DNA of 64,000 bases from Populus alba (Eukaryota > Streptophyta > Magnoliopsida > Malpighiales > Salicaceae): the NCBI RefSeq assembly GCF_005239225.2, contig NC_133296.1:16477546-16541545 (forward strand), written 5' to 3'. Position 1 is the stretch's first letter. Every line of letters begins with the position of its first letter. Below, in pieces: positions 12,746 through 22,721 of the stretch. Position numbers and translations under genes: made by a program. Below the pieces are notes generated by a model, which did no database searches, had not been told where the DNA came from, and saw nothing but the letters and a program-made list of their open reading frames with translations.

Positions 12746-13316
12746 GTTACAATATTTAAAATTTTTCAAAAGCATGACTGGATTGCAAAAACAAACACTA
12801 CCTTATTAAAGTAAGATTTTTTATTCATATATAATAAAACTTAACTGTAAACTCTTTTTTGTTTGTGCAACTTATTTTATAAATTTGTTATATTTGAAAA
12901 GGAAAAAAAAATATTGAGTTCTAAGTGATTTATTTCAAGTTTTCAAAAATAAACTTTCTTTTTTTGTATGTATTGTAGTTAAAAATATTAATTTTATGTT
13001 TCCATGCATCCAAGTGGTGGATAGGTTTTTAAAGGGTTCATGCTTTTTTTAAATTTAAGATATTGTTGCATGATCTAATTGTTAAAATTTGTTATAAGAA
13101 GAATTTATTTTACATTATAACTATTAATATATACGGAAATTAGAAATATATGATCATAAGAGAAAACTTTTAAATTGATATATTATGTTATAGGAAAAAA
13201 AATATTGTATATGTAAAAGATTTATTGTCCTTTTGACTATCTTAATTTGTGTAATTGTGTAGATGCTTTCTTCACTAAAATTAGAGATTAATAAAAAAAA
13301 CATTGAGTGAATTTTA

Positions 13317-13560
13317 GGGATGCATGTGACAATAATACTAAACCAACGCCTGAGTTTGACAACCACGTTAGACCTAATATACTTGGGTTTGACAATCATT
13401 TCAGGTCAAAGCGACTTGAGTTTGACATCCATACCAGATCCAAGCTACTTAAGTTCGGCAATCATGTTTAAATCTGGCATGACTGCCAGACCCAAGCATT
13501 TTAGGTCTGCCATTTAAAAAAAAGTGCATGGGTCTGAAATGGTTACCAAACCCAAGCGCT
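13317..13560 (+). repeat. 33-bp minisatellite, cluster 2
   Basis: Six to seven copies of the same unit. Consecutive copies starting near 13368, 13401 and 13434 are spaced exactly 33 bases. The array loses register after about 13480. Confidence 0.75.
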
Positions 13561-14200
13561 TAGATAAAAAATAAAATTTAAAAATAATAATGTAAAAGCA
13601 AACCTAAATCTATATTTTGAAATTTTAAGGATAAATTAATTGATTTTATTAAACTAGAAAAGAAGGGAATAAATTATAAGTAACACTCTCAAGCTCGCTT
13701 TTTGTTGTTTAAACATAATTATCAGACCCAGTCCAACACGACAAGTCAACTTGGGACTCGAGTGACCCAGCAGAACCCGATAAAGACTTTTTTTTTTTTT
13801 TTTTTCTCAAATGTGTTTTTTTCCCTTTGCTAGAGACCCTTGTTTTTTCATCTTTTTTAGTTAATTACTAACCCATATCAAAGTTCACTATATAAATACT
13901 AGAAGAATGCTTTATTTTTTCAAAGTGAGATTTTAAGCCCATTAATATATATACTTTATGTTCATAAAAAAAAAAATTGTGTTTTTTCAATGTGAGATAA
14001 AAAAAAATTTTGGTTTAAATAATTCAACTTAATAGGATTAGATAATATCTTTTCAATGTGGAATAAAAAAATCTTTTAAAATAGTCTTTTAACTTATATC
14101 CACATGGATTATTTTTTAATTTTTTCATATGAAATATTAACACCTCAATTATTTTTTTAAAATTTTCTTGGGTTGACCCATCCTAGGTCAGGCCCAAAAC
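13561..14200. other. AT-rich spacer between minisatellite clusters
   Basis: No gene. Holds a poly-T run (13788-13806) and short GACCCAG / GGGTTGACCC phrases, probably older parts of the same repeat family. Confidence 0.4.
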
Positions 14201-14203
14201 AAT

Positions 14204-14440
14204 ATGAGACCCGCGCCTGGGTTTGATAACTATGCTAGGCCCAAACGCTTTGGGTTGGTAACCACGTCAAACACAAGTGTCTTGGGTTTGAGAAAGATGC
14301 CAAACCTAAGCTACTTGAGTTTAACAACCATTCTAGGACCAAAAGCCTTAGATCTGGCAATCACACCAGATCCAAACGGTTTGGGTTTGACAACCATGTT
14401 TGGTATTAGACCCAAACACTTGGGCCTGACAACTCTATGC
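14204..14440 (+). repeat. 33-bp minisatellite, cluster 3
   Basis: Seven degenerate copies of the 32-33 bp unit (for example boundaries near 14233, 14265, 14298, 14331 and 14364), each with a central cttgggttt-type motif. The frame across it is open with an 11-residue period (for example LGLTTM). Confidence 0.75.
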
Positions 14441-14879
14441 AAGTGTACTATGGATCAAGACACAATCCATTATATACTTGCATAATGAATTTTCCAAGCT
14501 CTAAAAGCTTGAGATGAGACTAATGTTGTTTTTTCACAAAAGTTAAACTATCATTTTGCTCTTGGTTGAAAAAATTGAAACCTTGGTAGTGGGGGTATTT
14601 CAATATTTTTCATAGGCTCATTGATCATTAAACGTTTCAACAGGGGTATGATAGTCTTTTCATGATTATTTGTATAATAAAAATACCACTCTACCCTCAA
14701 GGTTACAAAAATTAAGACATGTTGCCTAAGAGTTCTTTGACTTTTCACAAACTGTTAAATAGTTAAAATACATCTTTAACTCTGAAAAAGACAAAAAAAA
14801 GAAGCTTTGTATATAAGGATATTTTTGTCATTTCACACTGTTTTTTGTGTAATTTTTTATAATCATTGTTTTATTATTT

Positions 14880-15235
14880 TTAAATTTCAAAAGCTGCGTT
14901 GGATCTATGTTCACTCGGGTCTGACAAATAAACAAGATCCAAATTACTTGGGTGCCATACACAAGTAACGTGAATCTAACATGTTTTTCTATGTGGGTTT
15001 GACAGTTATGCAAAATATAAGTTGTCTGGTTTTAACAAGGCTGTCAGACCCTAGAATCTTTGACCTGGCATGATTACTAGATTTAAGACAATTGAGTTTG
15101 ATATTATTGCTTGATCTAAGTAGGTTGGGCAAATATGACTGTCAGATCCAAGTTACTTGAATGCAAGTTAGTTGAATGCTTTTAAATTTAGAATAATTGC
15201 CAAACTAAAGTTCATTTGGATGTAGCATAAATATC
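14880..15235 (+). repeat. 33-bp minisatellite, cluster 4 (most degenerate)
   Basis: Scattered, strongly diverged copies of the same unit with phrases such as cactcgggtctgacaa, acttgggtgcc and ctgtcagatccaagttactt. The spacing is irregular. Confidence 0.55.
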
Positions 15236-15950
15236 AAATTTAAAACACTGAAAACATTCTCACTACTCTTAATATTTTTTAAAAATTTGATATCGACCCT
15301 ATTACTATTACTAATTAAAACAGCTCGGTGTGATATTATTATAGCCCGGAGACTACATAAGAAATTTAATTAATCCCCCGAGGAAGGTTAACCAGGAGAT
15401 CGCTTGCAAGGAAGGAGAGGGTCACAAGTGTGAAAGCAAAGTCAACGAAGACCCTGACCATCTAAAGCCTTCACAAGTGTGAAACTTGCTTGCTGCTGCT
15501 GCCCGTGTTTCATGATAAAAGTTAAACCTCAAGGAGACGCAGTGTAGGAACTTCGTGGATTCTTACTCGTGATTTCAGTGTGGCAGCTGCTTTCTTTCTT
15601 TTGAAGAAATATTCGATGGATATTATTCACGAGACCACCTTTGACCTAACAACCATCTAGCTGCGAGGTCACCCTAACCTGAATTAATTAAGAAAATGAT
15701 TTGAGAGGTGGACGAAGACTTAATGCAAAAAGAGAAGACACCATGCAACTCCAATAAAAAATTAATAAAAAAAGAGTTTTCCCATTTCTCTAATCCATTA
15801 TAGAAGCTCTATTTTTGTTTCCCAGAATTAAGATTTGTATGCGTGCTGACAGTTTACCATACGGGCATAAACTCGTCCGTCTCTTTAGTACCAGTAATTC
15901 AGTAAAGTCTCCTCGTGCTTTATCTTTACCTTTTTCCCTATACTGTGAAC
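15236..15950. other. P450 upstream region, no gene
   Basis: Unique sequence upstream of the P450, with no reading frame of note. It probably contains the distal promoter. Confidence 0.4.
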
Positions 15951-15952
15951 TC

Positions 15953-15959
15953 TATATAA
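15953..15959 (+). promoter_or_regulatory. Likely TATA box of the P450 gene
   Basis: TATATAA in the context ctcTATATAAGgtgg, about 142 bases before the ATG at 16101. This position suits a 5' UTR of roughly 110 bases. Confidence 0.6.
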
Positions 15960-16100
15960 GGTGGCTTGGAGGTAATCGCTAACATCCATAAGCCCTCTAG
16001 CGAGTAGTAATCTTTTTGCTTGTGTTAGCAAATTAAACGTACGTGAGAAAGAGTGCTAAGACACTAGATTAAATCCTTGGAAAGACAAACCTCTGTTGCT

Positions 16101-18138
16101 ATGGAACCTGTGTTACTCATTTCACTTGCAGTAGTGATAACCTTTCTTGGATTGCTCGAGCTTTTGTATTCTGGGCTGGTGCTAAAACCAGAAAGGCTTC
16201 GTTCTGTACTAAGGAAGCAAGGCATTAGGGGACCAAGTCCATCCCTGCTGCTTGGAAACATAAGCGAGATCAGGAAGTCTCAATCCACAACAGCAAAGGC
16301 TTCTTCTACAAATGAACCACCGGTTTTCCACAACTGTGCTGCTACCCTCTTTCCATTTTTTGAGCAATGGAGGAAGCAATATGGTACTATAGCCAAATAA
16401 CACTTTTCAACACCATATACTTGAGCACATATTCATAAGTTCATACTCCCCACGCATGTCTATCAACTCTTCATTTGCACAGTCCGTCCTCCTAATTCTA
16501 AGTAATGTTATGTAATCTGTAAGTACAGGTCCAGTATTTGTGTTTTCGTTGGGCAACACACAAATATTATACGTGAGCCGGGCTGATGTGGTGAGAGAAA
16601 TTAGTACATGCTCATCATTAGAATTTGGGAAGCCTTCATATCAGCAGAAAGAACTCGGTTCTTTGCTTGGTCAGGGCATTCTGACTTCAAATGGGAAAGT
16701 TTGGGCCCATCAGAGGAAAATCATCGCCCCTGAATTATACGGTGACAAGGTTAAGGTAACATCGTTTACCCCAAATATCTTGTTTACTCGCAAGAAATCT
16801 CGTTTTATTAGATACCTCTTGCAAAGATATTGGAGTGATAGATCAAATCTTGGCCTACAGGGAATGATGAGCTCGATAATTGAATCCACCACTGTGCTGC
16901 TAAACTCATGGAAGAGCAGAATTGATAAGGAGGGTGGAGTAGCAGATATCAAAATTGACGAGGGTATGAGAAGCTTCTCCGGAGATGTTATCTCAAGAGC
17001 CTGTTTTGGGAGCAATTATTCTGAAGGAGAAGAAATTTTCTCGAGACTAAGAGCTCTTCAGGAGGCTATGTCCAAGAAAAGTCTATCCACTGGAATTCCT
17101 GGCATGAGGTAAATTAGCCGTTTCTTGAGATTTAAAGACCTATATGACTTCGCTTTGATATCTTTTTCTAAACAAAATTAGTGATGGATTGGTGATCGGT
17201 TGTTACAGATACATTCCCACCAAGAACAATAGAGAAGCATGGGCGTTAGAGAAAGACGTCCGCAATTTGATACTCGAAATAGTCAAAGAGAGAAAGGAAA
17301 CTGCACATGAGAAGGATCTCTTGCAAATTGTCCTTGAGAGTGCCAAAACTAGCAACCTGGGACAGGATGCAATGGACCGGTTCATTGTTGATAACTGCAA
17401 GAATATATACTTGGCAGGGTATGAGACTACAGCAGTTTCTGCCACATGGTGCCTCATGCTGTTGGCTGCAAATCAAGAATGGCAGGATCGTGTCCGTGCA
17501 GAGGTTCTTGAAGTCTGTGGATCAGGTTGTCTTCCAGACGCAGATATGCTTCGCAAGATGAAACAGGTATCACAATCACTAGTGTTTCATTACAAGATTT
17601 ATTAGCTATTTGAGGTCATTTAAAAATTACATTCCAAAAATATAATTCAAAGTCCAAGCATATAAGCTTCAAGGAACACTTGAAAAATATAAGAAATTCT
17701 TTTGCTATGCAGCTAAATATGGTGATTCAAGAAGCGTTGCGACTTTATCCACCAGTGGCGGTGGTGTCAAGGGAGGCCTTTAAGGAGATGAAATTTGGAG
17801 GCATTACCATTCCCAAGGGTGTGAATGTGTGGACAATGGTGCTGACACTGCATACTGATCCTGAAGTGTGGGGACCGGATGCATACAGGTTCAACCCAGA
17901 TAGATTTGCAAAAGGCATAACAGGCGCTTGCAAGCTCCCACACCTATACATGCCATTTGGTGTTGGGCCTCGGATGTGTCTTGGACAGAACTTGGCTATT
18001 GCTGAACTCAAGATTCTGATAGCTCTCATTCTGTCACAATTCTCTCTCTCCCTCTCACCCAAATACATTCACTCGCCCGCTCTTAGGTTGGTCATAGAGC
18101 CAGAACGTGGAGTTGATCTCTTGATAAAGACGTTGTGA
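16101..18138 (+). CDS. Cytochrome P450, CYP714 family
   Basis: ER-anchored haem monooxygenase. Five exons, 16101-16383, 16529-16755, 16861-17108, 17209-17566 and 17713-18138, encode 513 residues with closed phases. The start is the ATG at 16101, which opens the N-terminal membrane anchor (MEPVLLISLAVVITFLGLLELL). Clan-72 P450 landmarks are all present: RKQGIRGPSPSLLLGN after the anchor, I-helix AGYETTAV, K-helix EALRLYPP, FNPDRF, and the haem loop FGVGPRMCLGQ with its Cys. The N-terminal block and exon layout best match CYP714, whose Arabidopsis and rice members oxidise and mostly inactivate gibberellins. The substrate is inferred from family, not proven. The 105-base second intron is free of in-frame stops, so read-through frames there are misleading. 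Confidence 0.9.
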
Positions 18139-18707
18139 TCAGCAAACCTATATAAGCAGTGAGAATCGGCTTCCTCCCGCTTCAACTCTCAGGAGAAGCT
18201 ATTTATATGATGATGAGTGTTACTGCAATTTTACTTATTCGCATTGCTCGTGTCCCATTCCTTTGCACTTGGCACCTGGTGTATATGCCTGTCATCTATG
18301 ATGAATAATATGTGCCTCTCCATCCTGCTTCAACGGACGGTGTTGCCCCTTGTTATTGTGATTAATCATGCTGCATAAATAAAATAAAAATAGCCCACAC
18401 CTTGTTTTATTAATAACGATAAAGATTTATAAAATTAGATGATCTTCCAATTAAGGATATCCGTGCATAGCAATTAATGGTAGGCTGAAATACTAAAATT
18501 AGAAGCTCAGGAAATGCAAGCCAGCGGATGGTATGGTAAAAATAGTGCAGCCATTCCCCAGTTGCGAGTTTCAGGGGGTCATCTAGCGCCCCTTTCGTCT
18601 TCCCTTGTTGAATATTTCAGTTTCATGTCGAAAACATGCAGAGACTTAAGACAACCAGGACCATCCGTCCCTATTCCTAAACTAAAGTCTCAGGAAAGGA
18701 CGTTGTG
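18139..18707. other. P450 3' end and reticulon 5' region
   Basis: Holds the P450 3' UTR and probably the reticulon promoter and 5' UTR. A small frame at 18514-18708 is read as upstream leader, because it lacks recognisable protein features. Confidence 0.45.
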
Positions 18708-19952
18708 ATGGAAGATCCAATGGATGGGTTTGATTCACAGTTGCTCAAAGAGATCGAGGACCATGATAACAATGATAAATTTGACTCGTCTTCTGAAACT
18801 GAGATTGACGAGTACATCATGCTGCATTCGACCCATAAGAATCACCTCTTTGGACGCCAGAAGCCTCTTCACTTGGTTCTTGGCGGTGAAAAACGTAGGA
18901 ATCAACCGTGTTTACATCCATTTTTGGTTTCCTCATCTCCTCGTTCGTAGTTGATTGTGTGTATCTCTTTGTGTTCAGATGCCAGTATCATACTGTGGCG
19001 AAACACGCAGATCTCAACACGCTTTTTTGCCGGTGTCACAGTCATATGGTTTCTGTTTGAGTGCATAGGTTATCACTTGCTTACTTTCGTTTGCCACTTT
19101 CTTATTCTGTCATTGACAACGGTCTTCCTGTGGTTCAATTTAGCCTCCTACATCAATGTGTGAGTTCCTCTTATTTCGACCCCTTATATTTTCCTCAACA
19201 CCGCGCCTCATCCTTGTAGTATCTTTATTGGTTTTCTCGACATTTTAGTGGTAATAGGAAAATTACTGCCAGGATCGTGCATAAGGGGATTTCTGTTGTA
19301 ATTTTAGGGAAGAGTGTAGTTATCAAACTTGTTTCTATTTGATGATGCAGGTCGCCCCCAAAACTCCCCGAGGTAACCCCGCCGGATGAACTGTTTGTGA
19401 ATTGCCTTCTTTTGCTTAGGAGCATCATCAACCGCGCATTTACATCTTTCCAGGATGTAGCTTCTGGGAAGGATTTGAAGAAGTTTCTTAAGGTACCTTT
19501 TCATTCACTCAAAGGCTTTGCAATTTGCAGCACATTAAAATGCAACTTTTCTAACCATGATGTGCAATTTGATTTGCAGGTGATTGCGGTTCTGTGGGTT
19601 CTCTCTGTTATAGGAAGCTGGTTCAGTTTTTTGACTTTGTTATACCTATGTAAGCTTCTGTTTAATCTCTTCTAATGCCTTGTTTTCTAAGTAAATCCAT
19701 GGCATGATTGGGCTTCGTCTCATTGGTATTTTATTTTCCATTGCTTAAGTTCTGATACAGTGTTACATGGTTCGTGTAGTGTTTGTAATGCTAATGACAG
19801 CGCCAATGCTGTATGAGAAAAATGAAGATGCTGTGGACATTTATGCTGAGAAGTTGTGGTTTGAAGTGAAGAAGCAGTCTGCTGTCTTGAATGAAAATGT
19901 TCTGCAAAAGCTCCCAATCTTTGGTTCCGAGAAGCATCATAAGCAGCATTAA
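18708..19952 (+). CDS. Reticulon-like protein (RTNLB family)
   Basis: ER membrane-shaping protein whose hairpin membrane segments bend tubules. Five exons, 18708-18894, 18979-19159, 19351-19492, 19580-19649 and 19780-19952, give 250 residues. An acidic, Ser-rich N-terminus (about 1-45) leads into the reticulon homology domain: a VLGG/LWRN-type entry, first hydrophobic pair FFAGVTVIWFLFECIGY and LLTFVCHFLILSLTTVFLW, a loop with SFQDVASGKDLKKFLK, second pair VIAVLWVLSVIGSWFSFLTLLYL and LFVMLMTAPMLYEK, and a soluble tail. The last acceptor is taken at 19778-19779, because only this one keeps frame and gives the normal loop length; the AG at 19759 would shift frame. The tail ends in HHKQH, not the KKxx seen in animal reticulons. 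Confidence 0.9.
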
Positions 19953-20176
19953 GAATAAGCATATTGCAGTAGTTAGTAGTTTTTCTCTGTTTTAACATTT
20001 GTGAGAGGCAAGCTTAGATTTCCTAGGAGTACATGGTACAGAGAAAGTAAACCATTTATCATTTTCAAAACAAAGGAGCAATGTAATGCCATGGCTGGTT
20101 TAAACAAAGTGCAAAAAAGAACAGCCTCATATTTGAATAGGTTATTGTACCAGATTGGATTGCTCACAGTGCTATT

Positions 20177-20324
20177 TTAAAGACACTTCTTTGCTGAATT
20201 ATAGATATCAAGTTACAAAATCTTTCAAACATACAAGGCTCTTAACAAGTTTAAAGACACTTCTTTGCTGAATTATAGATATCAAGTTACAAAATCTTTC
20301 AAACATACAGGGCTCTTAACAAGT
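20177..20324. repeat. 74-bp direct tandem duplication
   Basis: Two nearly identical 74-bp units (starting about 20177 and 20251), beginning TTTAAAGACACTTCTTTGCT; one A/G difference was noticed. They lie between the convergent 3' ends of the reticulon and Ycf54 genes. Confidence 0.85.
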
Positions 20325-20445
20325 TTGACCATCTTACCAACTCATAAAGCTGCATGCAGATTCCAGCAGCTAAGGGTGCTATTATCTAAGATACAATGAA
20401 AATCCTTCTTGGTAAGACGGAAGAAAATCAACTAGGCAAAATGTT

Positions 20446-22268
20446 CTATACTTTTGATTCTCTTGATTCAGCAGGCAAGAAGGCCTCCCACCATCCATAT
20501 TCATACTTTGGATATGGTGCCACCCAGTTTTCTGGCTTCTCAAACTCTATAGTGGTAGGATTCGAGGCTAATGCTTCTTCTAGGGTGCCAGCTTCATAGC
20601 TATCAGATAGAACACGGTCCAACCTTAATTTCATAAACCTGCCGAACCACAAAATGGGAAGCCACATCCATGAGGAGCAAGAGAGATAAGCCCAAGGACA
20701 CACCACACAAGCACACATAAGAATCTTATCTTTCTAGAGGAATGAAGATGATTTTTAACATACTGCATATGTGATGAACAGATAGGCAACAAAGCTCTTT
20801 AGTGAGCATCCCCTTGCACCTCACCAAACAAACAAACAGGAGAAGTGCAAAATTGTCATAAAAAAGGAAATCCCAGTAATTTCCAGGATAAGGAGTGCCA
20901 GAGACAAGGTAGGCATGCTCTAGCTAAGTACAAGCCCAGACAGCTCTGTTTTTAAGAGCTTGATTCACGAGTCTTGTTCAATTCACTAGGGGCTTTGAAA
21001 ATGTGTGAGCGTGGTTGGCATACTAAGCAAGTGAAATTATACTTTTGTCAATTGCTACACATATTATGAATAACAACTCATCATAACACCATAGTTTGTC
21101 TTGCAACCAAGAAGGCAGCACGGGGAATATTGTTAGACATACTGAAAAACTGAATAAGATTGTGGCTTGTGCCCACCAAATGATAAACCACAGCATTCAA
21201 TCCTCCAAGGCCTAAACATTATCATCTATGTCTTGAAGTTTTAGAATAACTCTGGTGAAGGCTCTTCCCTAGGTAGTTATAAAAATTAAAATACAGATAT
21301 CAAATGCTAAGTATAAGCTAGGAAGCATACACAGAAACAAGGAATTATGAGAACTTGTAGTCCAAACGAGGAAGGGTGGAAGAATGTTCTTACGTCATCC
21401 ATGTGCCATTAGTTGAAACTAGAGCAACAGCGGGTCTCTTCAGTCTTTTGGTGATGTTAGGGAATTTGTCCAAGAACTTGGGCTCAATCACAAGCCAAAA
21501 GTCCTGCTCCTTATTACGCTCTCCATAGTTACGAAGGCGCTCAAACAAGAGCTCCTTGAAGTGCTCCTCTTCATCCAGCATGAATTTTGCGTTGGCAACA
21601 ACAAAGTAGTACTTGTTGGCTTCTTGCTGAAATGCAACAAGAAAAAGGTAAAGTTTTGGGACTGCTTCATGCCAAAAAAAAAAATTAAATAAAAAATTGC
21701 AAATACATTCTCTGAGCATGTATAGGTTCCTGATGCCTTCCAAGTAGGATCCAAAATGGGGGTTTTCTTTATAGGAGGAACTGGGAATTTCCTAGTTGTG
21801 TTGCCAATTATACATGCATGATTTATTGGAGTACACAACAACATGGGAGTTTGTAATTTGTAGGACAATGGTGATGAAGTGACAATTTTCACAGTATTGA
21901 TCAATTGGCATTGTAAAAGAAAAGGAATTACTAGGCATTCTATCAATAAATAACATCTTAATATAACATGTAAATTAGTAGTGGAGTAAGCAGAGGTAGA
22001 AGAGAGAAAGAGGAAGAAATTGAAGAACCTTGTCAGGAGGAGTGGGAGAGGAAGTGAGATCGTTGGAATCAACAGCGGCAACGGCAGTCTTAAAGGAGGA
22101 GGAAATATTGGTAGTAGTGGAAAGGAGAGAGGGTGGATGTTGCGATCCCTTGATAAAGCCAAACTGTGTGGCTGTGGATTTCCCACTACCATTACCATAA
22201 TTCACAGTATGATGTATGGAAACCTTGTTCATTGCAGCAACTGATGACCCCACTGCTAGGCTTAACAT
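20446..22268 (-). CDS. YCF54: Ycf54-like protein (LCAA), chloroplastic
   Basis: Nuclear-encoded plastid homologue of cyanobacterial Ycf54. It is needed for activity or stability of the Mg-protoporphyrin IX monomethylester cyclase in chlorophyll synthesis (family knowledge). Three exons, 22268-22029, 21626-21394 and 20638-20446, encode 221 residues with closed phases. Exon 1 (80 residues) is a Ser/Thr-rich transit peptide. Exon 2 starts the Ycf54 domain with YYFVVANAKFMLDEEEHFKE, then LRNYGERNKEQDFWLV and RPAVALVSTNGTWMT. Exon 3 continues with FMKLRLDRV and ends in a conserved Trp-rich plant tail, NWVAPYPKYEYGWWEAFLP. It is the Arabidopsis At5g58250 orthologue by position and sequence. It is convergent with the reticulon and divergent from FHIT. 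Confidence 0.94.
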
Positions 22269-22721
22269 TTTCTTTCTCCTCCTTCACCTGCTTGTACAAC
22301 AGTTGTGGTGCTTTGGAAGCAAAACTATGAGAAAAAAGTGGGTAGGCCGAACAAAATAGAAGCCAGTACGTATCAGACAACCTTATCTGGCTTATCTATC
22401 TACTATCCCCTTTTCTCAATTTGGTCCCTCAACTATCATCATAATTTTCGATACAACTTCTAAAACATAACGTTTCCAATTGGGTCCCATTTCTATGTTT
22501 TTAATGTATCAAGATTATATTTCTTTTAATCAACTCTTACACAGACCATTCTCTTGCATCAAAAGAAGTTGAGGGACTAACATGGCCGCATCAGCCCTTG
22601 TGAATGAGAAGGTCGAGACTCCCTGTTCGAACTCGCAACGTGTTGCTAACTTGCAACCAATCCGACAGGGGCCCACTTGGTTTTTTCAAACGAATCAGAA
22701 GCCTCTCTCAAGAGTCAAAGA
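22269..22721. promoter_or_regulatory. Divergent intergenic region between YCF54 and FHIT
   Basis: Only 453 bases separate the two start codons, so both promoters and 5' UTRs must fit here. No strong TATA box is visible on either strand. The segment is a candidate bidirectional promoter. Confidence 0.55.

Noticed and set aside
16756..16860. Continuation of the P450 reading frame through this stretch
   Set aside because: It is an in-frame intron with good GT-AG borders. Including it would insert 35 residues absent from the P450 family.
19761..19779. Upstream acceptor (AG at 19759) for the last reticulon exon
   Set aside because: It shifts the frame. The AG at 19778-19779 restores frame and the normal membrane-segment length.
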